DNA from: Gnetum montanum
Lineage: Eukaryota; Streptophyta; Gnetopsida; Gnetales; Gnetaceae
Assembly (NCBI GenBank): GCA_015680685.1
Contig: MNCI01025357.1
Span: 692,789 to 754,788, forward strand
Direction of reading: 5' to 3'
Length of the DNA stretch: 62,000 nt
Part shown: positions 44,601 to 57,839 of the stretch, piece after piece
Layout of the letters: each line of letters opens with the position of its first letter
Numbering within the stretch: position 1 is the stretch's first letter
Position numbers and translations under genes: made by a program
Notes under the pieces: model-generated
Databases searched by the model: none
Seen by the model: the letters and a program-made list of their open reading frames with translations, nothing else
What the model was told of the DNA's origin: nothing

Positions 44601-47600
44601 CTACACCAACTAAACATAGTCTTTGAGTGTAGTAAGGGTCTAAATGAGGATAGGAAACCCCTACTTAAGGGTATTCACTCCAATTTTCTTTAGTATTTTA
44701 GCGATCGAAAACATCGGCGATTGGAACAGTCACACTAAGAGGTCCATGGCCACGATACATCCCTAACCCTACCCCTATCCTAAGCATCGTTGTTAGAGGG
44801 GGAAAATCAAGGTGGAGCATCAAGGACAATCTTGTTGATCAAACTAGGACTTATAGAGTGTTTCAACGAATGGGTGCCAAGGGTTTGCACGATGTTTTTG
44901 GTGGTACTCAGGCTAACTAAGGTAGAGCATAGCGCGGTCTTTTGATGTGAAAATGACAGTGCAAACATGAAAATGTATGTAAAATAGTAAAAAAAAATGT
45001 AAGTGTGATGCTGAATGCTAAAGAAAATGCTTGAAAAATATAAAGGAAATTGAGATAGGAAGAATAGCTCCACCCCAAACAAGGGATCATAGCAATTGCA
45101 AAAGAGATGTGAGGAGGTACACAATGTATAGACATGCATAGCAGGCAGCGTAGTCATGGTCTCTAGGATGTCTAAGCTATGAAATTGACATCCTCCATGA
45201 AGTCTTAGCCTGCTGGGTTGGCTATCGTGGTGTCCTGCAAGCTGTGATGTGCTATGGTATGTAACGGTGGTGTCCCAATGTTTTACCAAGGTGTTAAGTA
45301 TGTTCAGGTGTAAGGGTGGTAGTGCTAAAGTGCCAATTCCTAAGATAAAATTGCCAAATAATTGTTTCAAAATGCTAACCCCTCAAAAATGCCAACCCCT
45401 AAAATGTGAAACACAAGGGTATTTATAGGGTTAGGGTTGACATGAAGTGTAGATTGGGCACCATATGGAAAAAGGGATAGTTGAGGCTATGTTGATAGTA
45501 GCTACACTTCCACTAGACCAAAAATGGTGCTATGCCTGGGTGTGTTTCAATGGACCCTAAGAGATTTCCAGACCCTGACTATGCTGCCAAGATTGCATGT
45601 GCCAAAGTTGAAGAGACCAAAATGTACCTGCAAACAATGCAAAATAGTGCAATTTCGAGGCTACACTTTGGGACTATGCTCTCCCCTCTTTCAAGTGGGA
45701 TCAAGTGTAAGTACAATCTTGGGACAAATGGGGCATGCAAAAGAAATGCAAATTACTGATCTTGCTTACCAAAGAAGTGTTGGAGCTAAGATGGAGGCTT
45801 GGGCTAAGCTCTGGGAGCTTTTGGAGGCTATTTTGCATAGTTATGCCAGCTACGCTCTAGAGTGTAACCCAACGATTAGGAAAATTTTGCAAGAAATAAG
45901 GTCCAGTGCTAGCCATGCTAGCTATGATCTAGAGCATAGTAGGAAGAGTGAGAGCATAGCACAACACTTAGAAAAAATTGGCAAAACTTACAATCTTCAT
46001 CTAGGCTACACTGACAATATTCTAAAGTGTAGGAGGGGTAGCTTTAGGAGTAAGAAAATCTACCAAAATGCTTCTTTCCATGCTAAGCTAGTTTGATAGC
46101 TTCTGGCTTGACACCTAGGCAAAATTGGCCATTGAAGTGCATGCTATGCTAGCTATACTTTGGAGTGTAGCAAGGAGAATGAGAGCATAGAACAACACTT
46201 GGAAAAATTTTGCAACTACTGTTGACACTTGGAAAATTTTGCAAATTTGGTTCTATGTTGCATGCTATGCTAACTACGCTCAGGAGTGTAGTCCTAGTAG
46301 TGGGATCATGGGCCAAACACTTGGAAAAAATTTACCCCATGTTGACAGTTAGAAAAATTTGTCACTAAGGTGCTATTACCTAAATTTGGTGGTGTTTCAT
46401 TGGCTCCTCTTTTTCGACATTTAGAGGAGTGGCCTGAAAGATGTCGACAAAGAAGTCAAAACACCATAATAGATATAGCACCAACATCACTCATCCATAT
46501 GTGGTTAGAGGATGCTTCACTGGGCTCGAGAGTGTTAAACATAATGCTATGTTGAAGGTAATAGATGTAGGGAATTAGCTTGGGATAGCATGGGAGGAAT
46601 GAGATGCAAATGGTGTATCATGCGGCAATATGCATAGCTAGCATGATTAACCATGATCATGGCACTAGGGTGGCTTATTACTGAAACAATGGCCTCTTGT
46701 TAGAATGCTTGTGAGAAAGCCATCACTCATAGCACCACAATGGCTTACCCCTAACATGTTGGCCTCTCGTCAGAGTTCTTGTGGGAAGGCCAATGTGAAT
46801 TTAAGGTTGGACTGGTTACAAGATTGTAGATTTGCTGAATTTTATGTGGGAACATGTGTTACCCCTTTTTGCTCTTTTTTTTTTAGTTTTATGCTTTTTT
46901 TCTTTTGCTTTTTTGCTTTCTTCTTTGCAAAATGCTAGCTACAAGATGTTTATCATCAAGTGGACTTCATGCCACTCGATGGGCTTTGCTTAGAGGCAAC
47001 TACGTCGTGTCTATAGGACAGGTGTTTCCTCCTTAGGATGAGTTACGTTACATCCACTTGGGCTTTGACCAGCCCATAGAGGCTTACCATGGGATGACTT
47101 ACCTTACATCCATTATGGGTTCTATGTTCTACTAAAAGAAGGGTTCCATGTGCATCAAAGAAGCTTGCAAGGAAAGTTACGAGATGTAAGGTAAAGGGGT
47201 AACTGCAAGTAGGCTATAGTGAGGTAATAGGTATGTCCACTCTCGAGTGGCTTGGTGAGTCCAACCAGGCACATTAGAGTAATGTGATGACTTGCCACTA
47301 TGATGAAACGAGTCTCTGAACGATTACCTTCAGGGCTTCATCCTACAAACACAACGTAGAGAAAATGAAAAAACAACCACACAACATGAGATGAGAGAAA
47401 ATTGCTACTTGTGAGGAGGCTGCAAGTGCCATGAGTGCTGGGCCAATTGTAAGAGCTTGCAATGCCAAAGCAAGAAGGCCAGTGTAGGTGCTGAAGCTAG
47501 AAGGCTACAAAAGCTCCAGTAGCCACACCAAAAGTAAGCATCCCAAAGAGGCCAACAAGGTGGCTGAGGATGATGATGGTGTAGGTGCTCGAGACTTCAC

Positions 47601-48060
47601 ACCAAGGATAGTAGCTTGGAAATCTAGCAAGATGGCAAGGAGCCAAGCTACTAGATGTGCTTCTAAGCTCAGGCAATGGTGAGGGCTGGAGGATGGCAAT
47701 GCTATGGTTGGGCCATAGTACTATTGGGACTCCAAATGGTGTTGAGGGTGAGAGCTCCAACCAATAATGAAATACCCAAGGCTGGTAATGCTATCAACAC
47801 AGCCTAGAGATGGTATGACTAGCAATGGTGGTGGTAGCTTTGAAAAGTTAGCAAAATGCCTCAGGGCATCTCCAGAGGATCAGAAAAATGCCAAGGGTGA
47901 TGACATTGCAAATGTTCTAGAGGCTTTTTCTTGACAATGTGGACTTCATTCTGGAACTATAATGCCCTGCCCCACCTTGCCCGCGAAGCATGGGAAGATG
48001 ACAAAGGATTGGAAGTATTTGTGCTCTCTTGTTCACAAAATTATGCATGTTGAGTTGTGT
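44601..48060. other. Unassigned repeat-derived DNA with many short palindromes
   Basis: No gene recognised. Between 45790 and 46300 motifs of the form CTAC-CTC..GAG-GTAG recur (for example CTACGCTCTAGAGTGTA, CTATGATCTAGAGCATAG, CTATACTTTGGAGTGTAG, CTACGCTCAGGAGTGTAG). The same style of motif appears at 52660-52780 and 61750-61830, so this is probably 3' LTR or UTR of element E. The plus-strand stretch 47400-47940 looks mildly codon-like but matches nothing I know. Confidence 0.4.
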
Positions 48061-48470
48061 GTGCTGAACTACAAACCCAATTTAAGGTTTTGGTAGATTA
48101 CATGTTGTGGTAGTTTAAGGTCCTAGTAGACTACAATGTGCTAATTTATAGTCTTAGCAAACTATTGTATGCTATTTTAACATTGTAGTGGACGGTGAAT
48201 GTTGTGCCAATTTAACATCATGACACAGGGATGAGTTGTGCTAGTTTATAGTCATAGTGGACTATGCTATGGATGCCAGTTTTAGCATCATGGTACTAAG
48301 ACTTGTTATGATAGTTTATAGTCAGAGTAGACTTGCTGTTCTAGTTTAACATCATTATGGACAGGTTTGTTGTGGATGCCAATTTAACATCATAGCCCAA
48401 GGATGTTTTGTGCTAGTTTATAGTCATAGCAGAATTATTGTGCTAGTTTAACATCATAGCAAACACTTGC
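48061..48470 (+). repeat. Minisatellite array 1 (TTTA-GTCAT core)
   Basis: About ten degenerate units alternating TAGTTTATAGTCATAG and TAGTTTAACATCATAG with GGAC/AGAC in between, spaced about 30-45 bases. It lies immediately beyond the integrase end of element E. Related to the arrays at 52174 and 57338. Confidence 0.7.
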
Positions 48471-48504
48471 TTACCTTGCTTTGTCATTAATGTGGTGTTG
48501 CATA

Positions 48505-51500
48505 TTAGGCATAGTACGTCTTCAAGTATGAATGGTTGATTAGATTGACAAACTCATTACTATCTAAATCAGCAAGCTTGAATGCTCCATCATCATAGGC
48601 CTTGGTGACTAAGAAAGGCCCCTCCCATTTGATTAAGAACTTATTCACGAGTTCACAAATGGCCTTGAGGACAAAGTCCCCTTTCTTGATCAAGCATTGA
48701 TGCTAATAGTGATGGTGCTTCTATTGTCGCTTTTCTTAATACTAGTCGATGTGATCAAACATTTGCATGCACTCCTCCTCTATAGAGTTGAGGTCAATGA
48801 TTCTCAACTCGTTTTTTTAAGCATCATTGATGAAGCTTGCAAGGATCACATGGAGCGATGGAACTTGCAATTCAAGAGGAAAAATTTCTTCAGATCCATA
48901 CATAACGCTATATGGCATCTTACCTATTGTTGTTCTACATGTTGTGCAATAGACCTATAGTGCATAGACTAGCTACTCATGCCATCGTCGTTTGCTACTG
49001 CTAAGCATCTTCTTTAGAAGGTTGATAATGACTTTGTTTGTAGCCTCTACTTGGCCATTTGCCTATGGATAGTATGACAACCAAAAAGAATGCTTAATGC
49101 AAAGGTGTTCACAAAAGGCTTTAGTTTCTGCATTGCTAAACTATGGCTCATTATTTGTGACTATAGTCATAGGTAGAAAAAATCAGGTCACTATGTTATC
49201 AAAGATATATTTGCAAACCTATTGCGATGTTGTCTTCCTAAGGGGAATAGCTTCAACCCACTCGGTAAATTATTTGATTGTGATTATGATGAAGCTATGT
49301 TTTATGGAAGACTTAGGCATTATAGGTCCTATGATATCCAACCCCCAATGTTGGAATGGCCATGTGATCTGTGTGGTATGTAGTTTAGTGGGTGGCACGT
49401 GCATTAATTTGCCATGTCATTGATACATGTCACACATCTTGACCTTAGAGATGCAATTGCATTCCTTGTAAGACCAATAGTAGCCTAAGCATCTAATTTT
49501 TAATGCCATTTCCCTAGGTGCTATGTGAACTTTGCATAGTCCCTTGTGGAATTGATCAATGATCATTTATGCTTCGTGATCGCTAACATAGGTTAATAGT
49601 ATGCCATCGTCGGATTTGTGACATAGTGTGTTATCACCTATAAGGATGTACTACCATGACCATTTTCACACTACATCCTTTTGGATAGTGGTTAAATGTT
49701 GCGGAGGCTCACCCTGTTAAAGGTACAACCTGATGTCGTCATACAATTCTTGTGCATGAATTATACTTTTTATAGTTATGGATGCAATGTTAATTACTTG
49801 TGTGATAGGCTTGGTGTAATTCATTATAGAGGTGGGCAAGGCATGAAACATGTTAGGTGCAATGCTTAAGGCTAGTGTGGCTAATGCATTAACAATGGCA
49901 TTTTCGTTACAGGGAATGTGTTGGATATATGTGATTGCAAATCATTTGAGCAAGTTCTTTGCCAAGTCATAGCAAGATTGCAAATAGTATGCTTTGCAAG
50001 CATAAACCTTTATAACTTGGTTAATGACTAACTATGAATCACCTCAGATTATTAGGTTTTGAATTCCTAGGTTGTAGGCTACTAAGATGCCTCTAAGGAG
50101 ACCTTCATACTCCACTATGTTGTTAGTGTAAGGACATGAAAAGTGATAAGTGAAGGGTTGAATCTTCTTCGAGGGAAACATGATTATAGTAATAGCATTA
50201 TCCCCTTGAGAGGTTGAAGCATCATCAAAGTGTAAAATTACCTCAAAGTTGGCAAGCACTTAGCTTATGCTACTAACATGCTCATCTAGAAATTCCAAAT
50301 CTATTGTTGCCTGATCGTTTATTGATGAAGCCATGAGTTATGTGACTGTTTCTTAACCTCTAGTTGATACTTGTGCTATGTAGTGCAAGTCAAACTCCAC
50401 AGTTCTTTCTTTCCATTGTGCAATCTAACTACTTTTGTAAATGTTCATTATGATTGCTTGAAGTACACTACTTTTGCAGATGATGTTTACCTAGCTGCGA
50501 AAAAGATAGTGCCTCCACTTCTTATGTGCCAAGACTAAGGTGAAGTAATTCTTCTCCACATTGTTTTACTTTGCTTCATGGGATACTAATGCATGGCTTA
50601 AGTAGTATACAAGGACGTCTAAGCCATCATCTTGCTTTTGGCAAAGCAAAGAGGCGATGGACATGTTGAAGGTTACAAGGTAGATGTAGAATGGTTTATC
50701 TCCTTGCAAAGGATAGATTATTGGAAGTTGAGCTAGCTTCTGTTTTAGGTTGTCAAATACCTCTTGTCATTGAGCTATCCACTCAAAGTGGACTCCCTTT
50801 TTGAGAAAATGTTGTATAGGCTGCAACTTGTTAGTTAACCATGCAATAAACCTACAAATGAATTGTAGTCTACCTTGTAACCCATATAGCTCCTTAAGGT
50901 TAGCTAGTAGTGCTAAGTTGATGATGGCCTTAACTTTATCGGGGTCTACATGTATACCTTTTTCTAATACTACAAAACCTTGGATGTGACCTATTTTTAC
51001 ACTGAAGAAAAACTTCATAGGATTCAACCTAAGGTCATGTCTTAGGCAACGTTTGAGTACATGATCTAAGTCATTTGCATGGCTGTGTGCTATTTTGAAT
51101 TTAACTGCTATGTCATCAATGTAATCATTAAGCAAATCTAGCAAGTAATCACCAAAGATGTATGTTATAGCGCAATTGATAGGTTGCTCCTGTGTTCTTT
51201 AGTTTGAAAGGCATCATTGTATAACAAAACATAGCCCAAGGGGTCATGAAGGTAGTACTGAGCTGGTGCTCTAAGTTGATCTGAATCTGGTGTAACTAGA
51301 GAACCTGTCCATAAAGGACAACAAGGCATGACCAGCTGTAGTATCGACTAGTTGATCAATGCTAAGCAATGAAAAATCATTTTTAATGGTCACCTTGTTT
51401 AGATCCTGGAAGTCTATGCAAATGCGTATGCTTCTATTTTTCTTAAGTACAACCACAATGTTGAAGATCCAGTCTACATAGTCAATGGCCCAAATGAAAC

Positions 51501-51987
51501 AAGCTCTATAAAGCTTGGTGATTTCATCATGGACTACCAATTCCACCTCAAGCCTAACCTTGCGGGCTTTCTGCTTGATTTGTTTTATGCAAGGATCAAG
51601 GATTATATTATGCTATACTATGCGAGGATCTAGGCCTAGCATGTCTTCGTAAGACCATGCAAACACCTTAATGTTATTGTTGAGTGTTTTTGCGATGTTT
51701 TGGGCATGTTAAGGCTCTAACAAAGAATTAAGTTTCAATGTTTTTTCCTCACCACTAAGTGTCGTTATAGGGACTCCAATGAGGGAATCTTCAATGATGT
51801 CACCTGTCTCTAGATCTAGAGCTTTGACTAGATGTTTTGCCCAATCTAGCAGTGCCTCTACAAATGCTATGTGTCCATATTTGGCTCTTGACTCAAGATT
51901 TAGGCATTCGGTATCGATGTATCGCGTGAGACCACCATGAGGCTTAGTAAGGATCAAAGGGGAAAAAAGATGCTTGCATGTGCTCAT
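48505..51987 (-). pseudogene. pol of element E: RT, RNase H, integrase
   Basis: From 51987: a conserved pre-RT segment (GDIIEDSLIGVP; VFAWSYEDMLGLDPRIV), RT fingers (IRICIDFQDLNKVT, about 51430), palm with the catalytic YIDD (about 51120) and connection (LQFICRFIAWLTNKLQP). RNase H core (DDASTSQGDNA; YTNNIVEYEGLL, 50259-50044). Integrase with the zinc-finger region, HWGLDIIGPI (about 49340), FIITITNYLTEWVEAI, the second catalytic site as TIVTNNEP where Asp has become Asn, YYP-ANGQVEATNKVI, and a C-terminal KFLIKWEGPFLVTKAYDDG ending TAA at 48505. Many stops and frameshifts; not functional. Confidence 0.88.
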
Positions 51988-52173
51988 GATGAAATCTTAC
52001 CAAGTATCTTGCAAAACAACTAGAAAGAATGTTAAGATGCACCTATCTCAGATGAAGTCAAAATGCATAAAGATAAGGAAAGAAATGCAATGAGAATTGA
52101 CCTAAGTATGTGAATGTAGAGTTAGAGAAGCAAGTATATAGGCTGATTTTGGGCCTTGACATGCCATGGGGTG

Positions 52174-52359
52174 CTAGTTCAAGGTCATAGAAGACCATGG
52201 TTTACAAGTTTAAGGTCATATCATACCATGGTTTGCCAGTTTAAGGTCATAGCAGACCATGGTTTGCTAGTTTAAGGTCATAGTGAACCATGGTTTGTCA
52301 ATTTAAGGTCATAGTGGACCATAGTTTGTTAGTTTAATGTCATAACAAATCATGGTTTG
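52174..52359 (+). repeat. Minisatellite array 2: six 31-base units
   Basis: Six consecutive 31-base copies of CTAGTTTAAGGTCATAGNR then ACCATGGTTTG, differing at a few positions each, 186 bases in all. It begins right after the pol 5' edge of element E (51987) and directly before the opposite-strand block. Confidence 0.9.
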
Positions 52360-54273
52360 TGCAAACTTTGTAAGTTTAGGTAAGGCTAGGAGAACTTGGA
52401 ACATGAAGTCAAGTTAGGCATTCACTAGGTAATTAGGAAAAATTTTAAAAAATTTCTAAGTTTGGGGATTGCTAAAAAAAGTGTGGAAAATTTTCTAACT
52501 TTGGCTACTATGCTCACGCCTTACTATGCTTGGGAAAAACTTAAAAAATTTACGTAAGTGTGGAACGCTATCTTGGTAGGTAGTGCATTTAATTACGGTA
52601 GGAGGGTATATATGCACATTTCACCAAGGTCAAACTATCATTTTCCAAAGTGAAAATGAGAAGTTATAGAGCGTAGCATGGTTGGAGTAAGGAGTGAAGC
52701 CAGAGCATAGTAATTAGAGTATAGCACCTAGAGTATGACATATAGAGCATGATAACTAGAGCGTGATAGCCAACATGATGTACAGAAGTGAACATTAGCA
52801 TCCTAGGCTCATTAACATGGACAAGGGAGAGCGAGCACTACAACGTCTACCCCAAGCATGTGTGGAGAAATAGAGAGAGTTTCCATTTGCCAAGTACCCT
52901 ACTATGCTCTACCCTTGTGTAGTTTTTTTTACTTTGTTTTGTCTTACCTTTCCTACTTTGTGTTGGATTGGGGTTTTAGGCTTTGGGATGGCCTACCTTA
53001 GTAGAGATCATCACCACCATGGCCCTAAGGGCTGCCATAGCCAAGAAGAGAGGGGGCACATTTATAAGTAATGATGGTTTTACTTGTGCATTTTTTGCTT
53101 GTGGGTGACGTGTGGGCATGGAATTTTACGTCTCGAGTGTTTTTCCTTCCTACAACATAGTGAGAATTTTCTATTTTTTGTGAGGGCCATGGCATGTGGG
53201 GGGTGGGGGAGAGGGTAAAATGAGGTTTTCATAGTCGTAGATAGGGTAGCCACAACCTAGGATCAAGGGCTTCTAGGACTCCTTTTTTCTCCCCTTCTTC
53301 TATTCTAGGTGGAGGGTGAATGACAACAGTGTAGAAAGGCATCTATTTTTTGTTTTTGTTTTGTTTAAATAATGAGATCTAGTGGAAGCTATGGCTACTG
53401 CAACGGTGTGACCAGGGTTGGGAAGGGCACAGGAGCATGCATGGCCACGATTTTATATGTGGCCATGGTGTGCAAACCAAGATAAGGGATCTGGGCTAAG
53501 GAGACAACAGTGGTTTTTGTTGCAGAGGGTTTACCCTCTGCTACATTTCATTCCCAATGGGGGTGTAGGTGAGCATACCATGTGGGTGAGTGAGGTAGGG
53601 GTAAGGCAAGGGTAAGGTATTATAGGAGGCAGGGATGCATGGGAATACCATCGGACATAGGGTGCATTGAGGCATAATAGGGGTTGGGAGGTGTAAAGCA
53701 TCAAAGTGTGGCAAAGTGAGAGGGGCAACTATAAGCGTTGTGGCTATGGCCTGCACCTCGCAAGTAATGTATGGTGTGTATGAATTTGGGATGATAGTTT
53801 CTTTTTACTTGGACTTTTGCATGTTGTTGGGGCTACACTCCCTAGCAGCAGTTAGCATTTTCTTTGTTGATTTTTTCATATTTTAGGGATATGCTCTCTG
53901 GGGAGCATAGCCAATAGTTAGAACTTTTCTACAAAATTTACATGGGTTATGTTACTAGAGGGGAACTTAGAGTTAGAATTTTTTTGAGTACTCTAAGCCA
54001 CACTGCCCAAAGTTTTAAAAAAATTTCAAAATTTTCTAAGTGTAGAAACAAGTGCCAAATGCAAAAATCCTCAAGTGTGAAAATGCTAAGTGTGCGAACG
54101 TAAAGTGTTAAAATGCTACATGTAAAACAAAAATGCTAAGTGCACCAAAGCTTTGCTAAAACACTAACCTTGGAAACTAAACGTGTCAAACATGCTAGAC
54201 ATGCAAACCAAGATAATGCATAACATGTGAATGTAAAGTAAATATGCTAGTGCTACGTTAGAACGATACCTCA
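52360..54273. other. Element E inner region, no gene seen
   Basis: Holds GAGTATAGCAC/AGAGCATGATAAC short repeats (52660-52780), G-rich and T-rich runs (53180-53420), and frames without recognisable domains. It could contain the promoter of the plus-strand gene that follows; no clear TATA box was chosen. Confidence 0.4.
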
Positions 54274-57112
54274 ATGAGCACTAAGCACATCAAATGTATG
54301 TATCGACGTCCTATGCCCATGGGGCTCACAAGGGACCCTAAGGGTATATTAACTTTGCTAATTTTGCTAAGTGTAATCACTTCAAAAGAGGTCACAGTAA
54401 TAGCTACGAGCTACACTAAGGCCACTCTCATTATGAAGTATGGGGATGTTGAGGGTGTGTAACATTGGTTGTGCCATGAGGCCCCAATGGAGTTGACTAG
54501 TAGCCTCATGTAGGCTAGGCTGATGGACCTTTTCTTACACCTTAGCCTAGGCATCCTAGTGGCCAAAATGGTCACTATTATTGATTCCTTTAATGAAAAC
54601 ACTCATCACTTTGTTACATGGGTACATAGTGTGAGAGTGATCTTGGACCTCATTGATGACTTCTTTGTGGACCTCTTTGGTCTCACCTCTGATAGCCCGT
54701 TGGTCATTGATAAGACCAACAGAGAGGCGAACCACTGAGGTGATATCAAGGAGTGGCTAGGTACTTCCCAATCTTGTAAAGGCATACTTGTGAAGAACAT
54801 GCAGGTCCCCATGGTTCATGAGCTTTACCCTCTCTTTCATGCCTATGCATTTCTAAAGTTACTCTCCCAAGGAAAGATCCTTAGGGTAGAGCAGACTCGA
54901 GTGATGAGGGATGTACTAGAGGATGGCACAAGGTACAATTGGGCCTCTCACCTTGCCGATGGCCTGCATGTTTAGATCATGAAGTTGTGCCACAACCTGC
55001 AAGTAAGGTTACATGTCCACTTTACATTCTTTACAGGATGCTTGCGAAGGTTTGCAGAGTTTCTAGTGGTTCACAAGGACAGATGATGGGTGGTGTAGGA
55101 TTGCACACAACTCTAGCACCTATTGACTACCGCATGGGCGTAGGACCCCCTCCCCNCCCCCAAAGGTGATTAGTGAATAATTTTTTGTAACGATTAAAAC
55201 TCACTTAGGGTGATCTCACTATTCACATGATAATGTAGGTGAGCCTGCATTGGTTGGTACTAGGAACATAACCAAGGCTGAGAATTACATTTTCAAGATG
55301 GTGGAACCATCTAAGGAAAAGATTAAAAGACCACATCCCATAGAGGAGCCTACACAGAAGGTCAAAAAAGGTAGGCAACAAGAAGATTCACCTGAAGTTT
55401 CACAACTTACACACAAATGTTGCAGGTTAGTATGAGTTATTGGATGCATTTTTTGCATTTTATGTGTTTATATTTTTATGTCTTTTATGGTATGCTATGT
55501 TATGCTAATTTGTTATGCTAAGTGCTAACATGCTAACTTTGACATGTGTGTAAATTGTTAAAATTAGGTGAGAGGGTTGCCAGAGTAGTGACAGAAATAG
55601 TAGTAGAGGAGGTCCCTCCTCAAACTGAGGAGGGAGAAACATAAGAGGAGGAGTTGCATGAGGCTATAGAGGTCCTCCAATAGTTAGAGGAGGAGGAACT
55701 ACTTCATCTAGATGGAGATGATTTTGACAGCCTCTTTGACGGTGTGCAGTTGGGTGATCCACCTGCTCTCACACCTAAGGATTTGCTAGGTATGTGTTCT
55801 GCATTACCATCTATTATTACTCTCTTTCTGCTCTTGCATCCTTGGTTACTTGACTATTGTCAAATGTGTTATTGCATTGTAGCTGTAGAGGTACCTACCA
55901 GTGGTCTAGCGTCCACCTCTACCTACTGCATGAAGCCATGGGTAGAGGAGCCTAACAAAGTTACCTTTATGGAAGGTCTAGTTGATGACATGGTGGACCA
56001 TCTATAGTAGGTGAATCCTAAGCTTGGTATGCATGTGATGTTGCTTTGCTTGTCTTGCTTTGCCAATTTGATGCCTAGTCTATGGATAATGTTGTTTTGC
56101 TTATTATATGCCAACATGTTCTAAGTTTTTCTAGGATCTAAGTAGGGTGGCCAAGGTAGATGCCATCCTTGAGTTTTTCCTTGAGGTAGAGCAAGTGCCC
56201 CACCATATGTATGAGGTGATGAGTAACTACACACTTTCAAGTGCAAGAGCGCTATGGATTTGCAGGCACACTAATGAGTATTCATGGAAGGGGGTACATG
56301 AGCTCTAGGATAAGATGGTGAGCTAGGATGCCAAGATGGGGGACTTGTAATCCCATTATGACTTCCTTGTGGCTTCCACACGAGGGGACAGTACCTAGCA
56401 AACAATCGAGATTGACTATGCCAAGTACTAGTTAGCAATACAGGGCAAGAACGAGGCCACCAGAGAGATCATCTAGCAAAGGTTGAAAATGGATTTACTT
56501 GCCTAAAAAATCAAGATTGGAAAGATTACAATAGGAAGATGTATTAGTGGAGGTAGACTCAGAAGAACCACAAGCACCACTACAAGAATAAGCAAAATGT
56601 GTATCTTAAATGGTACAAGGAGGAGTTCATCAAATGTAGTTGCCATGATATGTTCCTCTAGGCAATTGGCGGGACACAAGCTTATGACTTATTCACTCAT
56701 CATGCAGTGGTGAGTGGGTCTCTAGAGAGATAGATCTTTGCCCTCAGGGAAGGTTTCCTTTGTTGCATTTTCAATGGAGCCACCTGCATGGACCATCATG
56801 AACAAAGGCAAGACCCTTGCAAGTATTAACTTTGGCCAGGAAAACTAGACACAACTATCAAAGGCTTAAATCCTCCAATGCTTGGAGGAGGGCCTTAATA
56901 GATTGCCTCCACAAATGGATGTGAAACCCTTTAAGGTTAGTTATTTTTTTGTTATTTTGTTCTTTTATGTTAATTTTTTGTGTTGTGAATTTGTTGATTG
57001 ATTCATTATCTTGTGCTGCTTTAAGCAGGCACCAGGTGATGCTACAGGCCCCAATGGAGTGAAAGAGGAAGAGGAAGAGGAGCCTCAACCCCCACCGAAT
57101 ACCACCAACTAA
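54274..57112 (+). pseudogene. Spliced opposite-strand gene inside element E, function unknown
   Basis: A plus-strand reading frame runs 54274-about 55070 with few stops (MDLFLHLSLGILVAKM, DFFVDLFGLTSDSPLV, VHELYPLFHAYAFLKLLS, GTRYNWASHLADGL), then a basic stretch (KRPHPIEEPTQKVKKGR), an acidic stretch (EEEELLHLDGDDFDSLFDG) and an E/P-rich end EEEEEEPQPPPNTTN with TAA at 57110. Three GT-AG introns join frames exactly: 55790-55882, 56011-56134 and 56936-57028; a fourth (55426-55567) is likely but needs an indel. In-frame stops are again mostly TAG for Gln. The first part faintly resembles plant transposon/'mobile domain' proteins; I do not recognise a family with confidence. It may be an element-borne antisense ORF, a second inserted element, or a captured gene. 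Confidence 0.5.
55156..55156. other. Assembly N inside a C homopolymer
   Basis: The N lies within a run of about fifteen C bases (55146-55161), a likely sequencing or joining problem. No duplicated flank is evident. Confidence 0.7.
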
Positions 57113-57337
57113 GCACTCTTGATGTGGACTTGTTATTGGGCAATTTTGCATTTTTGGCCATTTTTGTTGTACAGTCATGCCATGTATTTTGCTAATGGAT
57201 TAATGAAAATGCATTAATGATAAGCTATCTTTGCTATGTGGATTGCATATTATGTAAAGTTTTACATTTATCTTACTAAGTATTACGTACTAGTGATGCA
57301 ATTGATTAATGCAATTAGACCCTTTACGGATACCATG

Positions 57338-57650
57338 CTAGTTTAAGGCCATGGTAGGAGGGCCATTGCATAGTTTAAGGCCATTTTGGGTTGTAACGAT
57401 TGCTAGTTTAAGGCCATTTCAAGTTGTGACAATTGTTAGTTTAAGGCCATTTCGAGCCACAAATAAAAAGACAAGGTGTTCCTAGTTTTAGGCCATGGTG
57501 TCCATGGCAATAGTTTTAGGCCATTCCGGGCCAATGCGATGAAAGAAAAAGGATTGTCAGTTTTAGGCCATGGAAAGTAATATGCTAGTTTAAGGCCTTT
57601 TCAGGCCATGGCAATGCAAAAAAGATGGCTAGTTTTAGGCTATGGTAGAC
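57338..57650 (+). repeat. Minisatellite array 3 (TAGTTTWAGGCCAT core)
   Basis: About eight copies of TAGTTTAAGGCCAT or TAGTTTTAGGCCATGG, spaced about 30-50 bases, in the same strand sense as arrays 1 and 2 with a C where array 2 has T (GGCCAT against GGTCAT). It lies between the end of the plus-strand gene and the protease side of element E. Confidence 0.8.
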
Positions 57651-57839
57651 CATGAAATTTTTTGCAATTTTAAAATTTTATCTATTTTAGTGTTTTTCAA
57701 TGTGTAAGAAAGCTAAACAAAAATGCATAAACAAAAGGAATGAATGCGTAATAGAATAGATTATGCAAAAAACACAAACAACATTGCAAAATGTAATTGT
57801 GCAAGAAAAAGGAAAAAAAAGTAGGCATCTAACACATGT

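Noticed and set aside
45524-46096. Plus-strand 190-codon ORF
   Set aside because: Composed of the recurring hairpin motif region, no domain, overlaps likely LTR/UTR of element E.
47488-47682. Plus-strand Lys/Ser-rich short ORF
   Set aside because: Mildly codon-like but no start context, no homology I can name, and flanked by stops; left inside the unassigned region.
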